Part shown: positions 25,057-36,200 of the stretch, in pieces
Position numbering within the stretch: the first letter of the stretch is position 1
How the letters are laid out: every line of letters begins with the position of its first letter
Assembly: GCA_905250885.1 (NCBI GenBank)
Contig: CAJNOQ010000096.1
Location: forward strand, 1-64,000
Direction: 5' to 3'
Source of the DNA: Didymodactylos carnosus
Lineage: Eukaryota; Rotifera; Eurotatoria; Philodinida; Philodinidae
DNA: 64,000 nucleotides
Notes under the pieces: generated by a model
The model's database searches: none
What the model saw: only the letters and a program-made list of their open reading frames with translations
Told to the model about the DNA's origin: nothing
Made by a program: the position numbers and the translations under genes

Positions 25057-25538
25057 TGAATAATAAAATGATACATCATAATATCAACAGAAAAATTATT
25101 CAGAATAACTCAACAGGAGTCATATTTTTGTTTGAAATATTTTTTCGAATTGTAGAAAAGTGACAGAAAATTTTCATTTCATGAAATCTTAATTTAAATA
25201 CTCGAATTCTGCAATTTTCATGTGTTTGTTGTAGAAACCAAGTCCAGTATAATGTGCAAGATCCACGCACTGATGTTCACTAGAGTCTAGAATTAGTAAT
25301 ACGTTAAGAATGCCCATTATAGACGTTTTCACGACAAACACGTCAATAAGCTTTCTGTCCCATAATTCCTTTTTAGATCAATAGACAAATCGGAAGCATT
25401 TTTGTTTACAATTTTTTTTCAATGGTAAGCAATCAAGAATTCAATAGGTTAAATCTAATCCATGCTATGCCCGATTTTTTTTCTACACTGTACCTCTTCA
25501 CCCTCGAAAGAATTTCTTTTAGGTTGCTATCACAGTAG
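25057..25538. other. gene-free gap between Helitron and palindrome
   Basis: Plain AT-rich sequence; nothing recognised on either strand. Confidence 0.4.
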
Positions 25539-25854
25539 CATATCACCGATAAAAAAAAATTAAAGTTTGTTTAGAGTTAAAGGAGAGTGCTTTTTCGTAT
25601 TCACCACACTTGATAACCTGGAAAATTTTCTACTTTTAGCGAAGGGTACCGCTAAAAAGTTAAGAAAAATTTTCAAACAAATTGACGCAGAAAAATCTCT
25701 ACGGTAAAATTATACAATTTTGAAAATTTTTCTTAACTTTTTGGCGGTACCCCTCGCTAAAAATAGAAAATTTTCCAGGTTATCAAGTGTGCTGAATCCG
25801 AAAAAGCACTTTTCTTTAACTCTAAATGAACTTTAATTTTTTGTCGGTGATATG
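25539..25854. mobile_element. 316-bp fold-back element
   Basis: The left arm starts CATATCACCGATAAAAAAAA and reads inward through AACCTGGAAAATTTTCTA and a GGTACCGCT block. The right arm is its complement, ending CGGTGATATG. Arms are about 130 bp around a short AT-rich loop near 25680-25715, with a few mismatches such as CGAAGGGTACC against GGTACCCCTCG. No coding content. The long-armed palindrome could form a large hairpin in DNA or RNA. Confidence 0.8.
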
Positions 25855-26205
25855 ATGTAGGGAAGAATATTTCATTCATCTAATAGTCATTAGTGCTCAC
25901 TAAAAAGTGCTTAGGCTGCTTAGGCTGCCCATCGCTGCTCCGACTTACCATCTAAACTTGTTCGTAGCAATACAAACATTTTGGCAACGTTTTTTCGGCT
26001 CGATTATTCCGACCTCCAACATATGGTGGGACACACGACGCCCCGCTTCTGGATCATCTCACAGAATAGTCATCTTGCTTGGCCCAACAACACGTTGAAC
26101 GAACTCTAAAACCATCTCAGAGATGATGCATACACACTCTGATTAGAATCATTGGTAATAACTGATATTATCGTACATTGTTAAAACAACCGCCTTTCTA
26201 CACGT
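25855..26205. other. short GC-richer spacer, no gene
   Basis: Lies between two palindromic elements. A frame of about 60 codons at 25907-26098 has no family resemblance. The higher GC at 25910-26100 differs from its neighbours and may mark an old unidentified insertion. Confidence 0.35.
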
Positions 26206-26214
26206 GATTCTACG

Positions 26215-26723
26215 AGTATTCTAAAAGACGCGGACATCCACGAACACCCCCAAATTAAAATCTGAGTTAGCCAATCGATAAAACTCGTCGAGTTGAGTAA
26301 TGTCTAACGAACACCCAAAAATGTTTTCATAGTTTCGCTTTTTAAGCATACATTTTCAATGAACACCCACGAACATCCACGAACACCCAAAGAACACCCA
26401 GAAGAAAGGGTAAGAACACCCCAAAAAGTGTGCCAAATTCATCTCCAGGCTGTTCTGAGCCTACCAGTACCTCACGTCCACCTCTCACGCTCAGCCTACC
26501 AGTAGGCTCAGAACAGCCTGGAGATGCATTTGGCACACTTTTTTGGGGGTTCTTACCCTTTCTTCTGGGGGTTCTTGGGTGTTCGTTGAAAATGTATGCT
26601 TAAAAAGCGAAACTATAAAAGATTTTTTGGGTGTTCGTTAGGCGTTACTCAGCTCGACGAGCTTTGTCGATTGGTTAACTGAGATTTTAATTTGGGGGTG
26701 TTCGCGTCTTTTAGCAATACCCT
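26215..26723. mobile_element. 509-bp fold-back element with 9-bp target duplication (MULE-like)
   Basis: Inverted arms of about 230 bp. The left begins AGTATTCTAAAAGACGCG and the right ends CGCGTCTTTTAGCAATACCCT. They meet at a CACGTCCACCTCTCACGC loop near 26470-26487, flanked by CTACTGGTAGGC-type complements. It is flanked by GATTCTACG (26206-26214) and GATCCTACG (26724-26732), a 9-bp repeat with one mismatch. Long inverted ends plus 9-bp duplications are characteristic of Mutator-like elements. Words of the form GAACACCCA recur several times inside each arm. No transposase is encoded. Confidence 0.75.
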
Positions 26724-26752
26724 GATCCTACGCACATTATCATACCATCCGT

Positions 26753-26951
26753 CTCGGGCAGCCGGAAAAGTGAATGATTTTCCTTTGTTTAAATGTAGTC
26801 ATCCAGTGTGATAGACGAAAAGTGTTAACCAGCTGTGTTAGCAGTTAACAAAGGGGATGATCTGCCATCCATCCTGGCAACACTTTTCTCTACTACAGTG
26901 GATGACTGCATCTAAACAAAAGGAAATCATCCACTTTTCAGACTGCCAAGC
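26753..26951. mobile_element. ~190-bp fold-back element
   Basis: Left-arm CAGCCGGAAAAGTGAATGAT and right-arm complement ending ATCCACTTTTCAGACTG enclose a loop near 26840-26870. Arms of about 75 bp contain AAATGTAGTCATCCA on the left and TGGATGACTGCATCT on the right. It sits about 30 bp after the MULE-like element. No clear target duplication; no coding content. Confidence 0.7.
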
Positions 26952-27653
26952 CAGAAAAGTTGTGGAGTCGAAATCTACAGTATGATGATTCACTTTATAG
27001 ATGCACTAATAGAAAATAAAGTTTATCAAAAGTAATTGCATTTAATCCAGAAATGAAAATGTAAAACGCGGAAAAAAACCTAATAAGCGCAAGAGGTGAA
27101 GCGGAAAAACTGACAATCCAGAGTCTAAAAAAGAAGAGAATATCTCTTTTCACACAACATACATCTGGTGTGAAGACCGTCCGTCCACATCTGATTTTAA
27201 CAGAAGGAAGCAAATATATACAACATAGAATAGCACGTTCCTATTTCGTAGAAATTTAAAATGAACAAGTATAAAGTGGAATTTTCTGGAAATTCACTTT
27301 TGGGTAGGGTAACGATATACCAAAGGCATCGCGATCGTTCTCACTGTCATTTTTGCTCTTTTTCTAGTGATTTTGTTGATTTTAACGTGGAGAGTCCTTT
27401 CGTAAAGTTTTCGATGAAAAAAAAGTGTGGTGGAGAGCTCGATGACGTCTATGTTAACTCAAGAATGTTTGCTCTACACAACTAAGCGATTCACAAAAAG
27501 TTTCAGCTATTGAAATCACTTTTCGGATTTGACTATTGCAGTCGAGCAAAAAAACTTAAAAATAAATCGTTTCTATAATTTTGTCCGGTGCCAGATAAAT
27601 ATATAATTTCATTCCTCTAGCAACAAAACTTGTTGCGAGGACACTTATTGTTA
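26952..27653. other. gene-free gap
   Basis: Two opposite short frames (near 26995-27213 and 27261-27485) show no family resemblance and are not called. No repeat recognised. Confidence 0.4.
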
Positions 27654-27694
27654 GACATGCACCGGTTACGGTTAACCAAAACCGGTGCATGCCT
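27654..27694. mobile_element. ~41-bp hAT-like miniature palindrome
   Basis: TAGACATGCACCGG and its complement CCGGTGCATGCCTA enclose only about 13 bp. Flanks are CTTATTGT and GTTATTGT, an 8-bp repeat with one mismatch, as made by hAT transposases. The same end occurs alone at 18899-18914. This would be an element reduced to little more than its two termini. Confidence 0.55.
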
Positions 27695-28423
27695 AGTTAT
27701 TGTCCATAAACGTCCGTTTTTAGTGTATGTCACTCGAATATGTGATATTATATTAGTACGGCGCCCTATTCGTTAGAAATCATGCAGCTATGTAGTTGAT
27801 TACATGTTCAATTAGAACTATATTGGATTTCTTTTTTTCAGAGAGAACCAGACAACAAAATATGGTTCATTTTTTGATGTGAGTAAGAATTTTCCTAGCT
27901 GCTAAATTCGACGATCTATAACCCAAGAAAGACTATTCAGAAGTGCCATTTTAATCATGAATTTTTCTTTGTACTTCATTTTTTGTACTAGTTCTATATT
28001 CAGTCTTATAAATAAATTCGATGGTGCTTAGTGTTTTTAGATATCACTGGAAAAACGTAGATGCACTATTCATATTGATTGGTGTGTCAGATGAATGTAT
28101 CTGAGATTTTTTGAAAGTTTTCTATTGTCGGTTTTAATTCGCAAAACGATAAAAACGCCAAAATAACAGTAGAATCAACACTAGATATAAAACTTTTGAG
28201 GAATTAAAATTCTCAAAACGAGCTGGTGGTTCTACTCGTTTATTGTAATGCAACAAAAACCATACCTATGTATTGGTTCTACTATCTGTTCTAGAGTGGA
28301 AAAAAGAGAAAGCGATGGATATTGGGCCCTTCTAAGTGGCGAAGACGCGGATCCACTTTTCCCCCCTTGAGTAAAATACACAGTAAGTCAAATTCGGCTG
28401 GCATAATAAACGAATAATTTTTT
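27695..28423. other. gene-free gap
   Basis: AT-rich; no coding signal until the nuclease-like frame that begins about 28420. No splice-linked upstream exon could be recognised. Confidence 0.4.
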
Positions 28424-28786
28424 GTGAATCCGCTTATTAGAAAGCCAAAATTAAATAACATACATTTCACTGGAATCGTTCCAAATTTGGGAAAAACAAT
28501 ATCCCACATTCCTTTAACCGATGAATTTGACATTACTTTACGAACCGATACATTAGTTGTGGTTGTTGAATGTAAACTCAAAGCTACAACTGATGATGTT
28601 AAAAAGTTAAATAATACAAAGTTATTGAATTCTAAAACATCATGATTAGAATTAATCGGTGATCATGCAAAATGTGATGAAAATTCAGCAGTGAACATAC
28701 TCACAAAAAAAAGTATTTATCGTATTGAGGAAAACGAAATTTCTGTTGTAACACTAGATATCGATCGTATGCTTATCGGTATCTAG
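28424..28786 (+). pseudogene. PD-(D/E)XK nuclease-like fragment
   Basis: A plus-strand frame of about 120 codons, interrupted part-way, reads PLTDEFDITLRTDTLVVVVE followed by CKLKATTDDVKKL. An acidic residue at the start of a beta strand, then about 15 residues later a hydrophobic strand ending E-C-K, then a charged helix, is the core signature of PD-(D/E)XK nucleases (Asp, Glu, Lys). The downstream continuation (IYRIEENEISVVTLDIDRM) looks like another strand pair of the fold. The frame ends exactly inside the terminal repeat of the fold-back element at 28783, so that insertion truncated it. There is no obvious start and no neighbours to suggest a role; it may be part of a decayed transposon or a host nuclease copy. 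The family call is inferred from the motif alone. Confidence 0.45.
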
Positions 28787-29173
28787 TGAAAAACCTATAG
28801 CAGGTGAAATAATCCATTTTTGTCTATTTTTGAGTAAAATTAAAAAACTCATAATCCAGTCAACACCCATCCAGATTATGTCAGAATATCAAGATGTACT
28901 CTATTTTACCTGCTCAATACGATTTTTTACTTGAGAACAGTAAAAAACATTCTTGCACTTTGAAAGATCTCCAGAAAAATTGTCAAAAATCAAAGTACTT
29001 CCTGTTGATTTTTAAAGCCTTTTTTTGAACTGCATAGTGTTCAGTAGATAAAATAGAGTACATCTGGATATTCTGACATAATTTAGCTGGATATTGACTG
29101 GATTATGAGTTTTTTAATTTTACTCAAAAATAAACAAAAATGGGTTATTTCACCTACTATAGGTTTTCACTAG
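28783..29173. mobile_element. 391-bp fold-back element, family A copy 1
   Basis: The left arm starts CTAGTGAAAAACCTATAGCAGG and the right arm ends CCTATAGGTTTTCACTAG (complement, slightly diverged). Arms of about 135 bp contain CAGAATATCAAGATGTACTC on the left and its complement with one change on the right. The loop is about 110 bp. A related single-arm copy lies at 41215-41440, so this is a dispersed family. It disrupts the nuclease-like frame at its left edge. Confidence 0.8.
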
Positions 29174-30285
29174 GTTTCTGAAGCTTTTTGAAAAACAAAT
29201 GCTTCCAGGAGATTCAGTGTGGTCGAGTACCTATGTTTCCATTCGTTTTTTGGAATTACCACACTTAAAGAAGTATTGGTCTTGGGACTCTCAGAAAATT
29301 CGATGCTACGCCTGAACCAGGAAAAAATAAACAATTCGCTTAGTTCGCATTTTGGAGAAAACACGTTGGACTATCTATTCATGAATAATACTGATAGATT
29401 GCTCTCGCAGTTTTCGGAGATCCAAAGTAGTTTTCCAAAGGTCTCCTAGAAAACTGGGCTTTTGAACGTTTTCGGAAAACGGTCTGCTTACGAAAATATA
29501 GGCTAAACTGTTCCCTTTCGATTACTGAAAAGCGCACGTCTCTAGCGTTTATCGTTGATGAATTGTGTCGAGTTATTACCATGTACCCTATTGGGGTGCA
29601 TCGGGTTCTATAAGATTAAAATGTGAAGGAGAAGTATGTCAGTATCGTTTTCATCAAACACCATTATCAGTATTGAACAATGTTCTAGCATGTCGTGGTT
29701 GTACAAAAAGTGGCTTAATATAAGATGTAGACAGACACAACCACCAATATCCTATGTAAAAATCAGTAGACCAATACGCTGTACGTGCATTCTGAGATTG
29801 TCAGTAGTAATTTCGAAATTTTTTTCTTACACTTTATAGTGTATAGTAAAGTAAAATGGCTATTAAATTTATTGAATTTATTTTTTATTAATAAAATGAA
29901 GTGTATCTAAGAGTGCCATGTGATGTTCTCGGTTAGTGCTTCGTATTCATTAATAAATGGATTGAAAAAAATTGATTTTGTATTTTTCGATAGTTTTAGT
30001 TTAGAATACTATAATGGAATGTTTTTCCGCTTATATTAAATGGATCATTGAATCCTATACGGTTCTATAGGGTTAATTTAATTTTTGTATTTCATAGTAG
30101 AGTTTAATAAAACTTCCGATTGTCAATAAATGATTCCGAATAAATGCTATATTTTTACGTGATTTCATTTTACAATCTTTATTTGGATTTTGAAGCAGGA
30201 TACAAGACATGAACTAAAAAGTCGAATGATTGCTGCAAAGATCAATACAACTGAATGATAAGTATTTTTCTGAATTGACTCGTCG
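29174..30285. other. gene-free gap with one dispersed repeat
   Basis: Several overlapping frames on both strands (29170-29840) without family resemblance. The only identified content is the dispersed repeat at 29967-30036. Confidence 0.4.
29967..30036 (+). repeat. dispersed repeat, copy 2
   Basis: Matches the copy in the CAS intron at 15577-15650 over about 60 bp with very few differences (ATTGATTTTGTATTTTTCGA, TTTAGAATACTATAATG). Same strand, no coding content. Confidence 0.7.
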
Positions 30286-30985
30286 TTTTTTGCACCAGTG
30301 CGAAAAACATGTCGATTAGTCTAGCGTACTTAGTTTATGAATGCCCTAAAAAAAAATATTTTATCGGCATTAGTTGTGCATGGATGCGCACCGGTCCCGA
30401 AAATTTTTTTTCTGGAAAGCATGTAAAAGCCTCGCATCGATGCGCACCAGTGCCAGAAAGAATGTAAAAATCTCGCACCAATGCGCACCGGTGCCGAATA
30501 ATTTTTTTTCTGGGCATCGATGCGCATCGGTGCCAGAAAGAAGTCTCACACTCACCAATGCCGAAGTTTTGTTTCCAACCACCATTTTGTTTTATCAATT
30601 TCTGTCTATATTAACACCAGTCTACTTCTAATATTTCGAATGTCGTTTTGACTTCATCTTTTCCTTTTCATAAGAGAAGTGCCGAGGCAATGCCGCATGA
30701 TTTTGACATGTCAATGTAGTGCTGATCAGTGCCGCACTCTAATACAAAATTAGTAGTATAAACAACTATAATAAAAAACTAATTAAATTGATTAAATAAA
30801 TTCCAATGCGGAACCCATGCGGCACTGATTTTTACCAGTGCGACACTTTTTTGGCAGAAATACATCGACACTGGTGTGCATGGGTGCCAATTGGCACTGG
30901 TTCGGCATTTGCTGGGCACGAGTGTGCACCGGTGCCAGCCAGTCCGCGGTGACATGCCATGCGCACCGGTACGCACTAGAATATT
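30286..30985. repeat. array of GCACCGGTGC-type dyads
   Basis: Two clusters, 30386-30560 and 30805-30975, repeat a near-palindromic word: GCGCACCGGTCCC (30386), GCGCACCAGTGCC (30442), GCGCACCGGTGCC (30483), GCGCATCGGTGCC (30522), GTGCACCGGTGCC (30923) and GCGCACCGGTAC (30961). Related TGCCGCA and GTGCCAA words lie between. Spacing in the first cluster is close to 40 bp, with alternating GTGCCAGAAAG and poly-T linkers. The word overlaps the hAT-like terminus GCATGCACCGGTT elsewhere in the window. Protein binding sites within a non-autonomous transposon are the best guess. The many short frames here are a by-product of the repeat. Confidence 0.6.
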
Positions 30986-31190
30986 TTTTATAGGGTGGTG
31001 CAGTCCATTCATTTTTTGTTTGGCATTTAAAACATTGAAATATAAAATTTTCACAATTTTTATACGTTTCTAATTCGAATAATACTTAATTCTGTTCATC
31101 TGACTTATCATCTAAATAACTATGTTTATAATGCAATGAATCGAAATCTCGTGAAAACAAAAAACGATTATTGATTAGAGACTTTACCAC

Positions 31191-31390
31191 TACCCTAGAG
31201 AACGTACTTGGGACCAAGTACTTGGACTAAGTACTTCGTCTGCGTAATGAAGTCGGTACGTGCCTTTTTTCCAAAAGTAAATTTACTCGTAAGTACTTGT
31301 CCTAACTTACCAAGTACTTCCTAGCAATAAGGCAAGTATTTCGATCATTGACAAGTACTTAGCAAGTAATCAAGTACGTTCTCTAGGGTA
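31191..31390. mobile_element. 200-bp mariner-like MITE
   Basis: Terminal inverted repeats CCCTAGAGAACGTACTTG and CAAGTACGTTCTCTAGGG, each flanked by TA. TA duplication and short ends are typical of Tc1/mariner. The interior carries repeated AAGTACTT palindromes (about 31216, 31228, 31286, 31304, 31353). No coding content. A diverged relative of its interior lies at 58685-58734. Confidence 0.75.
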
Positions 31391-33299
31391 CTCTCACCTA
31401 AACATGCAATAAATATTCGATCGGCTCCTTCGAATGATTCTGTTAACCGTGATACAACCGGTAAAATCTGTTCCTAAAAAAAGTTGAAAAATGTTTAGTC
31501 TTTCAAATATTTGAATTTTAACGTCATTTTTACTTAACAAATAATGTACGCAGTTATATCGCTTCGTTTCAGTTTCTGTTCCTTTGTAACTTATTTAAAT
31601 TCAAACGCAGTAATATTTAAACATGTGACAAATCATTTTTATTCGAATAATCTTTTAAATCTTTTGTTAGTCACTGTCTCTTCCATCATCGATGTTATAT
31701 TCCGAGTCATTGTCATAAGAACAAACATTTGACTTTCATTGGATAAGCATACGGGAGCATTTTTCTGTGAAATAATACTATTCTTTATGCCTGATTAATC
31801 TCGTATTTCAGACTTTTTTTTGTGAAAAATTGCCTACCTTAGGAAAATAAGTATATTGACACTCCGATACCAGAAATATGAAATGAGAGGTTTAATGTTT
31901 GCGACACCTAAGTGTTAAAATTAAACGTACAGATCATTAACTATGTACTTCAATGCTGACTATTTTTTCTGTTAGAAACGCGATTGCTTTAATTTCTCTA
32001 CAGCATTGAAACATTTTATATCAGTAATAATTGATTTTCATTGACGATGTACGTCTAAAATAGAGCAAAAAAATCGGATCCTACATTTGACATATGATCA
32101 AAATTATACGACACATGCTGTTTACATTCAAACGACTGGTTCGAGATACAACCAACAAATTTAAGCGCATACGCAATGACCTTTGATTTATTAACTAACA
32201 TGAACAGAATTACAGATGAATAATTTCTTTGCTCATAAAATAGAAGAGAGTAGTAAAATCACAGTACGTGAAAAAAAACTACAGATCAATAATATACGAT
32301 ATTTGGTTCGACTAAGAAATAAGAAGAAGACGATTAGCATGAGATAAAGAGGGAAGAGACAAGAATATTAATATACGAAATAAATATTGTAATATAAATA
32401 GACAGACATATTGCGTAGTCAGCCATATTTTTAGTGCGTGCATAAGTAAAATTTGAAGATGCGATGCGATGAAAAAAAGAATTAAGATCGGTAACTTTTA
32501 CAACAAACATATAAATATATTGCACGTAAGATATAAAAAGAAGAAAAACGAAAACTATCTACAATAAAAGATAAAAAAAAATGATAGAAAACAATGTGTT
32601 CCGATACCGTGAAAAAAAGTGCATCAGATCAACTGAAAAAATATTTTATTATATGATGATTAATTATCTTTGAAGAGGAAATTTAATAGATAAAATTTTG
32701 ATTTTTTAAATAATTTGTAAATGAAAAAAAAACGATTGTTTATTCAATAGTCTCAAGAGTGTAAGTGTTATACGTTGACACTAATATTACAAAAATACAA
32801 GAGTTAAAAAGAGTAATGCTGTTGAAGTCAATCTTTCATCCGTTTTTGTGTTAGCAGAATGGTCTATCAGGAAAAACTTCATTTAACATTTTGAGATCAA
32901 TAAGTAGTTTATTTGGAAGTTTTTCTCACGAAATGAATTGTACGACCAAAACGAAATAAAAAGATTTTTCTCTACGGTAAATATTTTAAAATAGAAAATG
33001 ATTATAAATTTCTGTCAGGAATGTACAATATAATAGAGGAGAAAATAAACGCCGACTATCATATAATATTTTCGATAAATGCGCACATACTTTGTATATA
33101 TTTCAACATTTTTGACTAAAAAAAATGCGCACAAACAATAAATTACCAAAAAACACACATACCACTGTATACATAAATGGAAATACATGCACACAAAGGC
33201 AAAATACTTTTAAGAAAAACAGATTCTAATACGAGATCATATGTGTACATTAATTAAAAAATAGAATAAAACTATTATGTTTGGCTAGTCTTTTGCATA
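31391..33299. other. gene-free stretch downstream of AP-2 alpha
   Basis: Very AT-rich 3' flank of the minus-strand AP-2 alpha gene. No conserved frame and no repeat recognised; it includes the 3' UTR. Confidence 0.45.
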
Positions 33300-36200
33300 T
33301 TAAAATTGATCCTCTAATAGTTCGGTCAGACGTGTGGCAACCGTATCTTTGCTGGCACGTACAGACAATCGATACATCTAAATAAGAAGCAAGAAATAGC
33401 AATATTTTACGTTCATCTTACAAGTACAATGAAGAGTGTTTTGTTATTTTTACTTTCGTTTGCTTATTTGGTTCTAAACGATACAGACATCCGATTTGTT
33501 GTCCTGTTGTATGCAAAATGCCGGCACCACAAAAGTTTTCAGTATTAACATCGATTCCAACAAGATTACTCCAACCAAAACCAATCAGCTATAATCAAAG
33601 AAGAGTGTTGAAAATACTGTTTGAAGCCTTCAATGTTGAACTTACTTTTTGAGAACAGTCTTCATGATCAATAGGATTTTTGGCGGAGAATATTTTTTGA
33701 CACTCTTGTCCTGGTCTAAATATATTGAAAAACATTCAAATACAAAATAGATATATAAGGGAATATTACTAAAGAAAAGGACTAATTCTCTATTCTTACT
33801 TGTCTAAATTTTTCCATCTTAAAAAGAAATTATTTGAATCCATTTCAACTTTTTCAATAAACTTGTTGATATACAATGGAAAGGAAAATTCAAGTTTTTG
33901 TGGAACATTACTATAGCTAAAAAGAGAAAGAAAGAGAGAGAGAATAAGTATAAGATAGCTGCTATAGAAAGTTGAAGCTTCTTACAAGAATGATAGATTC
34001 ATTTTTGGTATATCCCGAAATTCTTTTAAGCATTCAATTGTTAACATTTGTTTTGTTTGAGTTTTTGGTTCGATCGTTGATTTTATTTGTTCAGCATCAA
34101 CTCTAAGTTCTAAAATAAATGCTTCTTATTTAGAAAAAGGGCAGCAAAAAAAAGTATTCAATATAAATAAAATATTGATGACATACGCTGAATCAACTCT
34201 CCAGTTAGTGCTAATGATGGTGAAAAACTTGTCATATTAATATCAGTTTTATTTCCAAAATAGAGTTCACATCGACAAATATTTTTTTGTGTTTCTAATT
34301 TTGCTCCAATTTGTAATAGATCATTTTCAAATATAACATCACTTGTTTTAAATAATAATTTTTTACTACCAAGTGTTGAAGGCACAGAATTTGGCTTGGG
34401 GTAAAATGATGATTGTTGTTGGTCTAATGATGACTGTTTGTAAAAATTATTTGATGTTATGGGTGCACTTGAATTGGATAAAATTGAGGCCAATGAGTAG
34501 TTATTTTCATCTGTTGACGATTCATTATCAAGCGAAACGAGAAGACCATTTTGTTGCTGTTGTTGAACTGTATGTTGATTCAAATTAATAGCATGTGATG
34601 ACTAAATAGAACATATATTATATTGCACTTGCCAGATTATACATCAATCTGTGAAAAAACTTATATTGTCTCTCTTTACAACTTACAGTTAGCTGCTCAT
34701 TAGTTTTATGCGTTTCTGTATGTGTACTTTCATGATTAAGCCCATCAACTGCTGCAGTTGATTCATCACCACCAGCTCCGCTTAAACTGCCATCCATTAA
34801 CGGTTTTTTTTGTTTTAATCTCACAAGCAACGGTGATACTTTCTCTGGATAAGGTGGCATTACTTCTAGGACAGTGGCTAAAACCGTTGGCGTACACACT
34901 TCGCTGAGTTTCAAATATTCAATGGAACGTTGCTGAATTTCAACATCTGAACTACGAAAATTAGACTCATGACGTAAAACCTAAACACAGATAACAAATA
35001 AGTATAAAAAAGAAATAGTAAAAAGAGATTGAGCTTACTTCCTGTATATGTTGTTTTATTTCTGGAAACAAATTAACAAATTTCATGTAAGTCGATAATA
35101 GAAGACAACGAGTCGTTGGAGAACATAAATGGTATTTTGAATGTAAAAGCTCGAATTGAATCATTGGACTAAAAACAGAGGGTAATATTTTCTCATTTTG
35201 AGCGCAGAGGCAGAGATCAGTATAATATTTGCCAAAAGGGAAAACAACGTAGTGAAGAAGTAGAATAAAATGAAGTCCTTTGAATAAAAAATGCAGATGA
35301 CATACTTATGATAGACTAACCTCTTGTATTTTTTCATTTCTACTATTCGGTCCTTAGAAATGAACGTTTGCCTACTAACAGTCAGTACGAGTGCGGAATA
35401 TTATAAATGTATTATGATGAATTTTCTTAATTGTTTGAACGTAATGAGCGAGAACTTTCAAGCAGTACCTAATGTCAACAACGTGACCATAACACATTTT
35501 AACTATTATTCCCGATTCCTGTTGTTAGCGATTATTAAGAACTAGAAATAAGCATCGGTTATGCAAACAATGCTTGAACATTTTTGTCACTTGGAGTTTA
35601 AGAAATTTTTAATAACAGATGGAATTTTCTCTTCTGACAGACATTTGTTCACTTCGCAGAGTGAAGTGAAGTAAATGGAGTACACAGAGTGTCATTTCAG
35701 TTTGTGAAGGGCGTTGGTTCTTCTTGGTTTACCACACTGGGTAGAAACTTATCCAGCTTAAGAGTTAACCTGGAGTAGTTATATGCTCGCTTGAGTCTTC
35801 AATACTAAGAAAATACATACATTGATCGTGGATCTAGTGCAATTAGATTTCCGTATTCTCCAAGTATGTAGCCAGTGACTTTAACCATATTTTCATGACA
35901 GGCTAGAGCTTGCAATGCTTCAAAAGCAATTTTGGCTCCATAACTTTGAACATCGGAGCGATTTACCACAACTTGAATAACACGATACCAAACCTATAAA
36001 TATAAAGCTATCAATGTTCTATGTTTTCATCTATCTTTGAAAGAGATGATTATAATTTATAAAAAATAAAAAAGTTCTAGTTACACACATTTAACAACAA
36101 CAGGCAGCAGGTCATACCTCAAGCTTACTTTTCCTTTTTCAGCTCGATCATATCTAAGAATGTGCAATATTATGCAAGATTCACTGAGAGAAATAATCCC

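Noticed and set aside
18899-27694. One large hAT element spanning from the solo end to the miniature's right end
   Set aside because: The 8 bp before 18899 do not match the 8 bp after 27694, while the miniature has its own matching flanks.
30386-30535. Possible CRISPR-like array (repeats at about 40-bp spacing)
   Set aside because: The repeated word is short, degenerate and palindromic, the spacers are low-complexity and themselves similar, and the genome is clearly eukaryotic.
30330-31073. Several overlapping 65-91-codon frames
   Set aside because: They come from the GCACCGGTGC dyad array, overlap each other on both strands and match no family.
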